Positions 10,661-22,499 of a stretch of 64,000 nt of DNA are shown one piece after another (the stretch's first letter is position 1; every line of letters begins with the position of its first letter). This stretch comes from Erinaceus europaeus (lineage: Eukaryota; Chordata; Mammalia; Eulipotyphla; Erinaceidae). The translations under genes and the position numbers were made by a program. The notes below the pieces were generated by a model, which was not told where the DNA came from, did not search any database, and saw nothing but the letters and a program-made list of their open reading frames with translations. The stretch is from the NCBI RefSeq assembly GCF_950295315.1, contig NC_080179.1, positions 71,236,615-71,300,614 of the forward strand, given 5' to 3'.

Positions 10661-10786
10661 TTTTAATGAGTGAGACATCAGAGCTCTGCTCAGTTTTGGC
10701 TTATGGGGTACTGGGAATTGAACCTAGGACCTCAGAGCCTCAGGCATGAAAGTCTTTTTGCATAACTATTGTTCTGTCTCCCCACT
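10661..10786 (-). mobile_element. SB SINE
   Basis: Inverted SB with B box ggaattgaacctaggacc and head gcataactattgttctgtc. Confidence 0.85.
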
Positions 10787-10789
10787 ACA

Positions 10790-11640
10790 TTAAAAACGGA
10801 GATCATTAAGTTGTATCTCTAAGTATAAAGAAGCCCCCAAATAATTCACTTTCAAGAAAATCACATTATTTCAAAACATGGATGTTTAAGCATATTGTTG
10901 TTCACCAAATCTCCTTCAAAACAGACCTTTATAAAACAGACCTCTAATAGTCAGTCAGATTTCAAATAATCCTAGTAAGGTGATAGGAGGGTACAGTATG
11001 TATTTTCTTTGGCTTGAAAGGAACCTACCTCAATTTCTTTGTTCTCTCTTCTTCCAAGCTAAATCATGAAAAAGAGAGGTACAGTTCTAGATATTTGCCT
11101 CTTGGGGATAGAATTGTCTCCACTCCTGGCAGATTTGAATTTTATAATTTTGGTCATTTATTTATGACTGGCTTTGTTTTTCTTCTTAGCCCAGCTGTTT
11201 TCCCTCCACACCCAAGTATGGGCTGAGTCCTGATTCACAAGAGAAAAGAAACTAACCTCATTATGGCAGTTGTCTGACCAAAGCATTTCTCCAGTACCAG
11301 TCTCCACCCTTCTCCAGGATCAGGGGTCATTTTCAGAGCAGTGAAGAGGAACAAAGAATGTGTTAGAAATCTAGTCTGCTGATGAGACCAACAGGCGATG
11401 TTATCTAATTCAGGCCAGCCACATGTGCAGGTTTAGAATAATGAGGTTAAACAATTTGTCTTCTAACATCTCATCCCCTTCTAAATTCTTTGCTTTCTGG
11501 TTCCACTTCTCTGAAAAGGGGGAGAGATTCAAAATTCTCTAAAATGTCTAGTTGAAAGTTGTCCGTGTAGTAGGAGGACTCTGGCCTTATTTATTCACCT
11601 CTTGTCTGACATTTATTAGATGCTGCTATGATCCAGGCAG
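10790..11640. other. Single-copy spacer
   Basis: About 850 bp without any repeat I recognise. Longest frame is 70 codons and unconvincing. Confidence 0.5.
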
Positions 11641-11779
11641 TGTACTGACTCGGTTTTACTTATTTATTTATTCTAATAGTGGCTTACAAGGCCATTATCT
11701 GTCTGTCTCCCCAGCCACTCTCAGTTCCTGATGGGCCTTTACACTGCATGAGGCTACCATCCCCAGTGGGAATTTCTGC

Positions 11780-12150
11780 TTGTTTGTTTTTAGATAGAGA
11801 GTAAAGACAAAAAGGAAGAGAGAGAGAGAGAGAGAGAGAATACCACAGTATTTCTCCAACAGTTTTTTTTTTTTTTTAATTAGAAACAGAGAGACAAAGA
11901 GAAAACGAAAGAGCACTGAAGCACTGAGCATTGAAGCTTCCTTCAGTGAGATGGGGCCCAGATTTGAATCGGGGCTGCCCACACGACAAACAGCACACTA
12001 ACCAAGTCTGCTATTGCCGCAGCCTCGCTCTATCACTTTGAAGCTTCCTTCCTCTTTGTATGGCGTTGCCACTTGGATGCCAAGGACTCAAACCCTGGTC
12101 CTTGTGCACGGTAAAATATACCAGTTCTACAAGAGCCATATCCTGGCCCC
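11780..12150 (-). mobile_element. SF SINE split by SE SINE
   Basis: An SF-type unit (11780-11868 and 12023-12150, ending tcctggcccc) is interrupted by an inverted SE unit at 11869-12022 with poly-T tail, tgaagcttccttcagtgag module and degraded B box. A (GA)n tract lies at 11818-11840. Confidence 0.6.
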
Positions 12151-12174
12151 AAGACATCTTACTACTTTTTAAAT

Positions 12175-12457
12175 TATATACATATATATATATATTCCCT
12201 TTTGTTGTCTTTTTATTGTTGTTGTAGTTACTATTGTTGTTATTGTTGTCATCATTGTTAGATAGGACAGAGAGAAATGGAGAGAGGAGGGGAAGACAGA
12301 GGGGGGAGAGAAAGACAGACATCTGCAGACCTGCTTCACCGCCTGTGAAACAACTCCCCTACAGATGGGGAGCCCGGGTCTCCAACCTGGATCCCTACTC
12401 CAGTCTGTGTGCTTCACACCATGTGCGCTTAACCCGCTGCGCTATCACCTGGGCCCC
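12175..12457 (-). mobile_element. SA SINE
   Basis: Complete inverted SA. The B-box region is altered (gggtctccaacctgg). An (AT)n tract marks the tail. Confidence 0.88.
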
Positions 12458-12643
12458 CTTTTCCTTTATTTTTTGACAGAAGGTGAGAGACAGAGAGGGA
12501 GAGGAAGAAAGACAGAGAGAAGGAGAGAGACATGCGGCACCACTCGGTAAGTTTCCCCTTAGAGGTGTGAACCAGGGACTTGAGCATGGGTCCTCGATCA
12601 TGGTAACCTGGATGCTTTATTGGGTAAGCCACTGTCTGGCCCC
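12458..12643 (-). mobile_element. SC-like SINE
   Basis: Inverted GA-rich body, gacttgagcatgggtcc B-box region and end gtctggcccc. It abuts the SA copy directly. Confidence 0.65.
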
Positions 12644-12945
12644 TTCCATTGATTGATTTAGTTCAGTGAGTATCATTAGGATTGTTGCCTGGAAGTCTCC
12701 AGGAAACTTACATGGCTCTACTGTATTTAGGTCCTTTCTCACATTGCGGGATTCTTAGAGACGGTACACCAAGGCGGTTAAATAGGAAACAGCGATCGGT
12801 AGTTAGTGCCAGCACGGCTCAGCACATTCACATGCAAAAGCTGAGCCTTGAACAAAGCAGGGATTTTACTTTTATACATTTTAAAAAGATAGCAAGAAAA
12901 AAATAGATAGCAACAAGCTTAAAAGGTTATTTTTCTTTTTATGTA
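12644..12945. other. Single-copy spacer
   Basis: No repeat or gene signal that I can support. Confidence 0.45.
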
Positions 12946-13187
12946 AAGAGAGTACATTTTAGCATTTTTTAAATTATCTTTATTTTGTTTGATAGAAACA
13001 GCCAGAAATCAAGAGGAAAGGAAGGGGGTGATAGAGAGGGAGAGAAGCAGAGAGACACCTGCAACACTACTTCACCACTTGCAAAGCTTTCCCCCTGCAA
13101 GAGGGACCAGGAACTTGAACCCTGGTCCTTGCACACTGTAATGCGTGGGCTCAACCAGGTACCTGGCCACACAAGAGAGTACATTTT
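12946..13187 (-). mobile_element. SC SINE with 15-bp TSD
   Basis: Inverted SC (12961-13172) with B box gaacttgaaccctggtcc. Exact duplication aagagagtacatttt at 12946-12960 and 13173-13187. Confidence 0.92.
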
Positions 13188-14270
13188 GACTGACTTAGAA
13201 GCAGGGTCTGCTAATTGACTCTTGGTAGCTGGCTCAGGTCTTGCTGGTTACAGAAATATAAAGTCCATTTATGTTGAGGGGAAGCAAAGATTGCCAACTA
13301 GTTGCATAACTAAGAAATTAACCCTAGATTCTCTGCCTCATTGAAGCAGTGAACTCTAACATCCCTGCCTCACTGTCAAGCATTTGTATTGATCCTTCAG
13401 TGTGTGAAATATCCTCTGACTTCTCACTATCCTTGATACTTCATGAAGCCTGGGCCAGGGATCCGTGTGTGAGAGGCCTTGGGCAGTGACTGGAGGATCA
13501 AGGTCTCAAGGCCCCATAATGACGACAGCACTGGGGCAGTCATTAGGGTGCCAAGATCACACAGACCTGGGCAGAGGGACCTGGCTGGGGAACCAGTGCT
13601 GGGTCAGATCTGAAACAACCCTGAGTTCTCAGCTGCAGCTGTCCAGGAACAGAACCTGGTAGACAGACTGTGCTCATTATCTTCCGGGAGCAGAGACACT
13701 GGGAAAGTGTATTTTTGTTCCCATCTATTGTTAATTTATTTACTTGTCCTCAGGAATTTGCCTGCAGGGCCTGTTACTCGGGAGAGTTAATTCCAATACG
13801 GTGTCCATCAGCGCTGCTCTCAGCAAGCTTACATTTACTGGCTACTTGGACCCAGTTTATAGCTTACAAATTCTTGCCTCCTGCTTTAGTGTTGTAAATA
13901 TCAGATCATAGGACTGGGGTTTCAGGGCTTCAGATACCCCATCCCCACTCCTCACAGTAAAATACAGTAAAATACTGTACCCTGGAAGTCTCTTCCTGAT
14001 TGAGGCTTGATGCTGTGCTATAGACTTTCTTTCTTGGTGAGGGCATGTCCCTGTCTCCTTTCCACCTGAATACTATCCCTTTGTCCCTTGCTATGGAAGC
14101 TCTGTTTCTCGGGGTTTCAGGTAGATGTCTGTGCAATTTGTTCTGTTTTGGGTGTATCTTTATTGTGACTGGAAAAGGAGGTAATCACAGCTTTTCCCTA
14201 TTTGCCATCCTCCCGACTAGACTTTGAGTGTTAACCACACCTACTTTTGTTCGTTCTCAAACTCTTTTTC
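13188..14270. other. Longest single-copy stretch
   Basis: About 1.1 kb without recognisable transposon sequence. The interval 13440-13880 is richer in GC and CpG than its surroundings. Short frames (65-77 codons) lack any family resemblance. A conservation test would be worthwhile here. Confidence 0.45.
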
Positions 14271-14606
14271 ACAAGCTGTTGTATGCTTTACATTGGGTTG
14301 TTCTAGCTCTCTCCTGCCAAGAAAATTGGATCAGTCCAGTTAGTTTCACGGCCCGCTTGGCCCCGCCCCTGGGAACCGGGAGAGAGTTGGAGAGTGGCAG
14401 AGTTCGAGAGAGTGCTTGGCGCCGCTGGGGGGGGAAGAGGCAGCAGAGTTCTGTTTGGTGATTAGTTTGGTTTAGTTTATGAATTGTTGTTCCTGAATAA
14501 AGAAATACATCTTCCCTGCCCAGCCGTATGTCTCTGGTCGTCTCTGTTACCCGCCCGTGAAGCTAGCCCAGCCAGCTGGAGCCTCCGAATTTTAACAACA
14601 ACAAGC
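14271..14606 (+). mobile_element. Solo LTR, same family as ERV at 34586
   Basis: A 324-bp LTR (14277-14600), TGTTGTATGC...TTTTAACAACA, with AATAAA near 14499. An exact 6-bp TSD, ACAAGC, lies at 14271-14276 and 14601-14606. Sequence and length match the two LTRs of the minus-strand ERV at 34586-36941, except that the triplicated ctggaactct motif of that ERV is absent. It is the product of LTR-LTR recombination after a class II-like integration. Confidence 0.95.
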
Positions 14607-14867
14607 AATGGTTAAAATTACCCATTTTTAAGACGAACAATTTAGTGTATTTCATAAATTCACAGTTTTGTGCAACCTCTGTCTTTATTTATGTTTTCAC
14701 AACCAAACTATCTTACTAACTATACCTATGTGACTATCAGTCCCCGCTATCTCCTTTCCCTAGCCCTATTCACTACCATATGATTCCTGTGCTTATTAAA
14801 TTATCTTTTTTGGACATTTCATATAAAGAGCCATTAATCTGTGACCTTTCTTTCTTTCTTTCTTCTT

Positions 14868-15004
14868 AAAGCATTTTATTTATTCAGAAAGATAGGAAGA
14901 GAGAAAGAACCAGACATCACTCCGGTACATGTGCTGCCGAGGATTGAACTCAGGACTTCATGCTTGAGAGTCAGTGCTTTATCCACTGCCCCACCTCCTG
15001 GACC
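14868..15004 (-). mobile_element. SD SINE
   Basis: Inverted SD with ggattgaactcaggac B box and ttatccactgccccacc head. Confidence 0.85.
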
Positions 15005-15481
15005 ACTTTTTTTTCTTTCTTTCTAACTTCTTTCACTTAGGATAATGCTTTCTGAGATTCACACACATTGTAGTATGTATCAGAATTCCATTCCGTTATA
15101 TTGACTCATTATATATGTTTCACATATAGATTACTACCAGGACTCTTAGAAATCCTTCTGGAAGTAGTTAACTGTGAACTGGATTCAGTCAGTCATTACA
15201 TTGTCATCTAATGTCTGATTTATCTTGTTTCTTTGTTCTTGATTTTACTACTCAATAAACCGAGAAAGTGTACAGAGTATCTGCTAATCCTTGCTGTGTT
15301 TCTATAAATGTGTAAGTATAAAACTAGAATCCAACAAATGTCTTTATAATCAATGCCATATATTGTCATGTAAACAAGGATCCATTAACATCAGGAAAAA
15401 AAAAAAGAACTTGCTTTAAATGTTTCCAACATGTCTATTACTTGCTGGGAAGAAGAGTAGAATGAATGTGCTAAATTACTT
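15005..15481. other. Single-copy AT-rich spacer
   Basis: Nothing recognisable, apart from an oligo-A tract near 15395. Confidence 0.45.
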
Positions 15482-15546
15482 TATTCAGATCAAGCAGATT
15501 AAGATGTATATATTATTCAGATCAAGTAGATTAAGATGTATATATT
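15482..15546. repeat. 33-bp tandem duplication
   Basis: Two adjacent copies of a unit beginning attcagatcaag and ending atgtatatatt, differing at one base, directly before an SA insertion. Confidence 0.85.
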
Positions 15547-15549
15547 TTT

Positions 15550-15846
15550 GGGGGTCGGGCAGTGGCACACAGGGCTAAGCACACATAAAATGAAGCGCAA
15601 GGACCTGCTCAAGGATCCTGGTCCGAATCCCCAGATCCCCACCTGCAGAAGGGTCGCCTCACAATCAGTGAAGCAGGTCTGCCGGTGCCTATCTCTCTCT
15701 CTCCCTCTCTATCCTCAATTTCTCTCTGTCCTACCCCCCCCCCGCCACACACCCCCCAAAAGATGAAAAAATGGCCACAGGAGCAGTAGATTCATCATGC
15801 AGGCCCTGAGCCCCAGCAATAACTCTGGAGGCAAGAAAAAAAAAAG
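15550..15846 (+). mobile_element. SA-x SINE
   Basis: SA with degraded head, poly-C interruption near 15735 and the extra end module (agcagtagattcatcatgc...ctctggaggc). Confidence 0.85.
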
Positions 15847-15883
15847 AAGTATATATTTTTCTTCATTAAATTACAGCTTGCTG

Positions 15884-16165
15884 GAGTCGGGTGGTAGCGC
15901 AGTGGGTTAAGCGCACATGGCATGAAGCGAAAGGGCCAGTATGAGGATTCGGGTTCGAGCCCCTGGCTCTCCACCTGCAGTGGCGTCGCTTCACAGGCGG
16001 TGAAGCAGGTCTGCTGGTGTCTGTCTTTCTCTGCCCCTCTCTGTCTTCCCCTCCTCTCTCCATTTCTCTCTGCCTTATCTAACAACGATGACATCAATAA
16101 CAACAATGATAACTACAACAATAAAACAAGGGCAACAAAAGGGAATAAATAAAGAAATAAATATT
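15884..16165 (+). mobile_element. SA SINE
   Basis: Head ggagtcgggtggtagcgcag, B box gggttcgagcccc, AAC/AAT tail. Confidence 0.93.
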
Positions 16166-16167
16166 AA

Positions 16168-16440
16168 GGGAGTTGGGAGGTAGCACAGCGGGTTAAGTGC
16201 AAGTGGCTCAAAGCTCAAGGACCTGGTTCCAGTCCCCAGATCCTCACCTGCAGGGGAGTCACTTCACAGGCGGTGAAGCAGGTCTGCAGGTGTCTGTCTT
16301 TCTCTCCCCCTCTCTGTCTTCCCCTCCTCTCTCCATTTCTCTCTGTCCTATCTAACGACGACATCAATAGCAACAATAACTACAACAATACAACAACAAG
16401 GGCAACAAAAGGAAATAAATAAATAAATAAATATTTTAAA
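16168..16440 (+). mobile_element. SA SINE in tail of previous SA
   Basis: Starts three bases after the previous tail. Head gggagttgggaggtagcac; the B box is degraded (ggttccagtcccc). Confidence 0.92.
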
Positions 16441-16530
16441 ATGTTGAAATAAAGAAATGAATATTTTAAAATATTGAAATAAAGAAATAAATATTTTAAA
16501 ATATTGAAATAAAGAAATAAATATTTAAAA
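16428..16530. repeat. About 31-bp tandem repeat in SINE tail
   Basis: Unit aaataaagaaataaatattt plus taaaatattg, repeated about three times, apparently expanded from the SA tail. Confidence 0.85.
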
Positions 16531-16859
16531 AGTTACAGCTTGTGTGAATTGTTTCTTTTCTTCACTCTGTACTTAATAGGAACTGATTTTTTTTTTACAA
16601 CCTTTATTTTTGTCTTTTTTTTGTCCTTAGGCTAAATTGCAAAGTCATTTGAATTGAAGTTGTAACTTTTAGATACAACTTAATAACCACTTTGTGCCAA
16701 CTCCTGGTCCTCAGTATACAAGACATCTGTGACTTCTTTCACTTCATCTGCGTACTAGTCTTAACGAGACCTGTACTGTTTCTGTGGGTAAGTTTATTGG
16801 CTCTATGTAGATTTGTAAGAGCTATTGTGGTTGGCCAAAACCAGATGTCCTGCTACACA

Positions 16860-17040
16860 CACACACACACACACACTCAAAACTTTCTTTTTCTCTTCAT
16901 CGATTTAAATTTCCTCCTTCTAGCGGTTATCTTTGGGAAGGGGGAGGGTAGAGGATACAGAATTTTGGTGGTGGGTGTTTGGTGGAACTAAACATTGTAA
17001 TCTTACAATCTTGTAACCTGAATTCAATAAAATACAAAAA
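16860..17040 (+). mobile_element. Old L1-like 3' end after (CA)n
   Basis: After a CA tract, the segment with ttttggtggtgggtgtttgg, cttacaatcttgtaacctg and an A-rich end resembles 58740-58870. It is likely an older L1 3' UTR remnant. Confidence 0.5.
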
Positions 17041-17078
17041 TAAAAAAAGATCAAGGCAAAATATATTTTTAGCACTCA

Positions 17079-17365
17079 AAAGTAATAAAATAGGAAGTCA
17101 GGTGGTAGCGCAGCTGGTTAAGCGCAGGTGGCGCAAAGCACAAGGACCCTCGTAAGGATCCAGGTTCAAGGCCCCCAGCAGGGGAGTCGTTTCACAGGCG
17201 GTGAAGCAGGTCTGCAGGTGTCTGTCTTGCTCTCCCCTCTCTGTCTTCCCCATCTCTCTCCATGTCTCTCTGTCCTATCCAACAACGATAACATCAATAA
17301 TAACAACAATAAAGCAACAAGGGCAACAAAAGGGAAAATAAATAAATATTAAAAAGTAATAAAAT
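17079..17365 (+). mobile_element. SA SINE with TSD
   Basis: SA at 17094-17351 lacking part of the region after the B box (deletion gcccccagcaggggag). Flanked by aaaagtaataaaat on both sides. Confidence 0.9.
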
Positions 17366-17554
17366 AAAATAAATTTCTTGCTTTATTGAATCCACCGCCT
17401 TAAAGGTAATTATTTTGAACATCTCGTCATAACTCTCTGTTGGACGAGGCTCAGGTTTTAAAATAATATAAAGAAAATTTGCAGACTAATAGAGATCTTG
17501 CCTCTATGGGTCACTGAAATGGTTCTTACTTTTTCTAACATGGTACATTACTTC

Positions 17555-17601
17555 TTTTCTTTTTAAAAATATTGTATTTATTAAGTAATGAGATGGAAGG
17601 A

Positions 17602-17633
<32 letters not shown>

Positions 17634-17740
17634 ACCAGACATCACTCTGGTACAGGAATACATCACACTGCCAGGAATTGCACTCAGGACCCCAGACTTG
17701 AGAGCCCAACACTTTATCCACAGCACCACCTCCCAAACCA
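17555..17740 (-). mobile_element. SD SINE
   Basis: Inverted SD with (GA)n expansion at 17606-17632 and ggaattgcactcaggacc B-box region. Confidence 0.85.
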
Positions 17741-17827
17741 TCCTTATTTCTGGTATGTTATATACACTATTCTTGCCAATATTTATTGCTTTTTCAATGT
17801 AATCAATGTGTTCTCTCTCCCTCTCTA

Positions 17828-18041
17828 TATTTTTATTATCTTTATTTATTTATTGGATAGAGACAGTCTGAAATCGAGAGGGAAGGGAAGTGATAGAGAG
17901 GGAGAGAGACCGAGAGACACCTGCAACACTGCTTCACCACTTGCAAAGCTTTCCTTTTGCAGGTGGGGACCAGGGGCTTGAACCTGGATCCTTATGCATT
18001 GGAACATATGTGCTCAACCAGGTGGACCACTATCTGGCCCC
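17828..18041 (-). mobile_element. SC SINE
   Basis: Complete inverted SC: attggatagagacagtctga tail side, B box ggcttgaacctggatcc, end tctggcccc. Confidence 0.92.
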
Positions 18042-18337
18042 TTTCTCTCTCTCTCTTTTCTGTTGTGTGCTCTTTCTACATACACAAAATACAGCAGCTA
18101 TCATTCACCCACACAATAGAGGGGGGGATTCAAATTAGTTTTTATTTTATTTTTTTAATTGGGGTATCACTGCATTGTGTAGTAAAAAAAATTAATTTGA
18201 TTTTTTGATAGTGGCTTTGGACATTTTTCATGTCTGTTGGTCATCTGAATATCTTCTTTGGTGTAGAGTCTGTCTCCAGTGAACCTATTAGATTTACTCC
18301 ACATTAAGAAATATTGAATGGTTTGTCTTGATTTTTA

Positions 18338-18457
18338 AAAAGGATTATTTATTTATGAGAGAGAGAGAGAAATCAGAGCACAGTTCAGCTCTGGCATATG
18401 TACTGGGGATTGAACCTGGGACCTCAGGCAGGCAAGTCTGACTATCTATTCAGCCCT
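18338..18457 (-). mobile_element. SB SINE
   Basis: Inverted SB with B box gattgaacctgggacc; the head is degraded. Confidence 0.75.
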
Positions 18458-18545
18458 CACCTGTGCTTTGAAACAGCAAGTCTAAGATAGAAACTCAGAT
18501 AATTACAAACATAGTTTTGTTGAAATGCATGTATTTCTTTTTGTT

Positions 18546-18588
18546 TGTTTCTCCCTTTTGTTGCCCTTGTTTTATTGCTGTTGTAAAA

Positions 18589-18636
<48 letters not shown>
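18546..18636 (-). mobile_element. SA tail fragment replaced by (GAAA)n
   Basis: Only the inverted SA tail (cccttttgttgcccttg...gctgttgt) remains, then a (GAAA)n array of about 50 bp. The rest of the SINE is absent. Confidence 0.75.
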
Positions 18637-18955
18637 ATAAGCCCAGATATTCTACTCAGAAGTCTGTCACTTGGATATTCAGAATGATAATTAGCAAATA
18701 ACGTAAATAAGTGAATATGCTTCCAAAAAGACTCAGTGTGGCTTTTCTGTTATGCTAGTGATAACAGCCATCAGTGGCATCACACAAGAAAATGTTTAAG
18801 ATCCAGAAAATAAGTCCTGGCTGTGTAGTCTGAGATTTGATGGATCTGGAGGATTGTCAGCACTGAGTTTATCAGCATATAGACTAGCTCTGTGTTCTTA
18901 ATAAAATAATAGGAATTGTACTGTCAACCAGAAGTTTAAAAAGGAATTGCAGGCA
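18637..18955. other. Single-copy spacer
   Basis: I see nothing recognisable. Confidence 0.45.
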
Positions 18956-19156
18956 TCAGCCAGGGAGGTGGTACAGTGACAGAGAACAGGACATGGGTGC
19001 AGAAGCTCTGTGGTCTGGTGTCCTGCAACACACAGGCGGGGTGACTTGCATTTCTCTCTTAAGAAAGAAAGCATTAGCGTCTATATGTTTCTTCTCATAG
19101 TGTGAAGGCCTTGTGATGTGTGATTCTACTCCCAGGACTACTTTTTTTATTTTCCA

Positions 19157-19311
19157 CACTTTTTAAATTTTTCAGATAGAGGCAGAGAGAGGAGGAGCTT
19201 TGTAGAGCTTCCCTCATCCCATCCATCCTGGTTCCCGGAGATGCCAGGGCTAAAACGCAGGTCCTGAGGTGTGGAAGGAATGCACCCTACCAGATGAGCT
19301 ATTTCCCAGTC
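19157..19311 (-). mobile_element. SF-type SINE-like repeat
   Basis: GA-rich left part, gggctaaaacgcaggtcc B-box region and end gagctatttcccagtc. Confidence 0.55.
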
Positions 19312-19342
19312 AATGTGATATTTTGTTTAAAAAAAAAAAATC

Positions 19343-19663
19343 TGGGGCTGGGTGGTGGCCCAGTGGGTTAAGCACATGTGGCACTAGGATCTGGTTCGAA
19401 CCCCTGTCTCCACACCTGCAGGGGTGTTGCTTCACAAGCGGTGAAGCAGGTCTTCAGGTGTCTATCTTTCCTCTCCTCTCCTCTGTCTTCCCCTCCTCTC
19501 TCCATTTCTCTCTGTCCTATCCAACAACAACAGCAATAACAACAACAACAACAGTAAATAACAAGGGCAACAAAAGGGAAAAAAGAGCTTCTAGGGGCAG
19601 AGGATTCGTAGTGCAAGCACTGAGCCCCAGCGATACCCTGGGGGGCAAAAAAGGAAAAAAAAA
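19343..19663 (+). mobile_element. SA-x SINE, internal deletion
   Basis: SA lacking about 20 bp of the anticodon-arm-equivalent region, with B box ggttcgaacccc and the full end module. Confidence 0.9.
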
Positions 19664-19671
19664 ATAGCTTT

Positions 19672-19815
19672 AAGGTTCGGAGGTCCCTGGTTCATTCCCA
19701 GGCACGACCACAAGCCAGAGCGGAACAGTGCTCTGGTCTGTCTTTCTCTATGCATCTCTCTCAGTAAATTTATTCAATCATAAATAATTAATTTAAAAAG
19801 AAACAATTAAAAAAA
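19672..19815 (+). mobile_element. SB SINE, 5'-truncated
   Basis: Starts within the SB head; B box ggttcattccc, then gaacagtgctctggtctg and AAAT tail. Confidence 0.75.
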
Positions 19816-19999
19816 AAAGGAAGAAAAGAAAATAATCTGCTTATTCAAGGGCACTCGGCCCTAGCATGCTGGTCTGGGAGGACTTTGCTAGAACACTGGT
19901 AGTGTGTTCACTTAGGCAGATCCATTATGGTGGTGCTCGGTGATTGTACCTGAAGCCTCAGAGCCGCAGATGTGGAAGCGGCCCACATAACCATTCACT

Positions 20000-20474
20000 T
20001 CCTTCCTTGAGAGATAGATCCATTTCCTAGTGCACCATTTAGGCTGGTTTTCAATCTCCATTTGACTTTTTTTTTTTGCAGGGGGTGGGGTGGGGGAGGA
20101 CATATCTCACTATTAAACAACTTTGACTCCTAGAAGTCAGGCTTCCTATAGTTTCCCATTCTGTTTGCCTCATGACTTGTTAAGGCGCCATAGTAAGCAA
20201 AGCCTCTCCCAGTATAGCACTGTGAAATAAGCGTGATTGTATTTTCTCAAAGCTCCGTAAGGCCTTCCGTTGTATTCTGCTTCAGTGTTTTACCTGCAAG
20301 CTCTCCTGGTTCCAATGATTACATCCAACTTAGCACAATATGGGAGCTCACTGCTTCACACAGATGAACGTTTGTAAATGTACCCTTGAATATCTTTGGA
20401 AGTATTGGTGTTGTAAAGGAGGGGCACATGTTTTATTTTGTTGTTCTGGTGAATTTCAACCCTTTAAAATTGCT
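20000..20474. other. Single-copy spacer
   Basis: No repeat or gene signal that I can support, apart from a poly-T at 20068. Confidence 0.45.
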
Positions 20475-20605
20475 AGCAGAGGGCTAATGTTTATTCAAGA
20501 AGACTTTCATTCCAGATGTTTGGAGGTCTCTGATTCAGTCCCTTGATTTTTACCAGAATTGAGCAGTGCTCTGGTAAAAATTTAAAATAAAATAAAAATA
20601 AATAA
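20475..20605 (+). mobile_element. SB SINE, diverged
   Basis: Ends in gagcagtgctctgg plus TAAAA-type tail; head and B box are decayed. Confidence 0.65.
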
Positions 20606-20627
20606 GAAAACTAAAATGCTAGCAAAA

Positions 20628-20905
20628 GGGCTGGACTCATCCAGTTCATCGGGTAGAACTCACTCATTCCATGTACAAGGACCTGGGTTCAAGCCCCTTA
20701 AAGTGGGAGAAGGTTCATGAGAAGTGGAGCTGTGGTTTATGTGTGTCTCTTCTCTCTCTCTCTCTCTCCCTCTCTTTCTCTCTCCCTTCTTTCTGTCTCA
20801 TCTTCTATTTAAAAAAATAAAGAATGGTCATCTGAAACAATGGAGTCATTCAGGCATTGAGTCCTAGCAATAACCATGATGACAATAAAATAAAATAAAA
20901 TAAAA
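20628..20905 (+). mobile_element. SC-like SINE with end module
   Basis: Degraded head, B box gggttcaagcccc, long CT tract, then tcaggcattgagtcctagc and a (TAAAA)n tail. Confidence 0.7.
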
Positions 20906-20912
20906 TAGCTAG

Positions 20913-21065
20913 GGCAGGGGTAGATAGCATACTGGTTATGCAAAGAGTCTCTCATACCTGAGTCTCCCAAGTCCCAGTGGGGCCCCCGCACCACCATCAG
21001 GCAGAGCTGATCAGCAGTCTCCTAAGAAAGAAGAAAGAAAGAGAGAGAGAGAGAGAAAGGGAGAG
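20913..21065 (+). mobile_element. SB SINE
   Basis: Head gatagcatactggttatgc; B box destroyed (cccagtggggccc); GA-rich tail. Confidence 0.8.
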
Positions 21066-21349
21066 AAAATACCTAAAATAAAACAGCTAACAGTAACACA
21101 GCAACAATAACAAGTCTTCACAACAAGAAAAGCACCAGTGGCTACTGTTTCACTTTTATAATCTTTCTTTCCCATACCTTCAATTCAAATGTAGCCAATG
21201 CAATTTTCACGGTATTTTGAAAAATATTTTCTTTCTTTATTTTTATTATTTTTTTATATTTTATTTATTTTCTCTTTTGTTGTCCTATTTTCTTTATTTT
21301 TTAATGAGAGGAGAAGAGAGAGAGAAAAAAGAGAAGCAGAACATAACTG

Positions 21350-21613
21350 TTTTTTAATATTTATTTTCTCTTTTGTTGCCCTTGTTTTTTTATTGTTGTT
21401 GTTATTGATGTCGTCGTTGTTAGATAGGACAGAGAGAAATGGAGCAAGGAGGGGAACACAGAGAGGGATAGAGAAAAGACACCTGCAGACCTCCTTCACC
21501 ACCTCTGAAGCGACTCCCCTGCAAATGGGGAGCTGGGGGCTTGAACCGACATCCTTACACTGGTCCTTGCGCTTTGCGACACGTGCGCTTAACCCGCTGC
21601 CGCCTGACTCCCC
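21350..21613 (-). mobile_element. SA SINE
   Basis: Inverted SA with gcttgaaccgacatcc B box and a short deletion in the head (cccgctgccgcctgactcc). Another tail-like fragment precedes it at 21245-21295. Confidence 0.9.
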
Positions 21614-22069
21614 ACTAACTAAAGTCTAAGTTCAAAATACAAGAGACAATATCTTCTTCCAGGCACCAAAAAAAAAAAAAAATCATCTATTCTCTAAAAC
21701 ATGTTAACTCATTATCAAGGCTTGAAAGCCAGCCAATTACTCAATAAAGCTTTCTGCTCTAAAGACTCAATCAAGGAGTGCTGAGTTGCTGACTCTGCAA
21801 GAGATTCTGTCAAGGTGGGCAGCCATCTGCACCATCTGCCCCAGCAGGTAAGCTCTCTAAGTGAATCCCTGGCAGTCCGTGTGTATCATTGCTGTCCATC
21901 CACATGGGTGGTGGTGGATGATGCTGAGCTAAGTCCTGGGGAAGGGACAAGGTGACTGAGTGAATAGGCACTTGTCTCAGCTTGGATGTTTTTCAGATCA
22001 AGTCAAAGGGCCACTTGCACTGAACCTGCTTAGTGGGCTCCACTCCTGGCTGACATTGTTGCTTTTTTC

Positions 22070-22115
<46 letters not shown>

Positions 22116-22499
22116 TAGGAATCTGTATTTTTAAAACAAGGGGCATTTTGAAACAGGTTTTTGGAGGTCCTTTGGAGCACTAAATTTGAGAGCCATTGAG
22201 CCAGCACTAGTGGGAGGATGTTTAATGCATACAGACAAACACATTGCTTTTTGGAATTTGAAGTAAGTACAAAGGCCCATCTATCTGTCCTTTGGCATAG
22301 CCACAAGCAGACAGTGACCACATGGTGAGCCACAGTTTTCTCTAGCCCCTGCCGCTTTTTTCCCAATAATGAAGTCCCTTAGAATTTACGTATGTGCAGT
22401 GCAACTTATGGCAACTATACAGTTCGGGTTTTCTATGGCATTTCCATTTTCATTGTCTTATTTTTTCCCCCTTGTGTGGCAAGAGCGTCAATTCTTAGG
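21614..22499. other. Mostly single-copy, with (GA)n
   Basis: No gene-like content. A (GA)n array lies at 22075-22112. The 122-codon frame over it owes much of its length to that array. Confidence 0.5.

Noticed and set aside
21198..21629. 143-codon frame
   Set aside because: Runs through an inverted SA and T/A-rich DNA; no domain.
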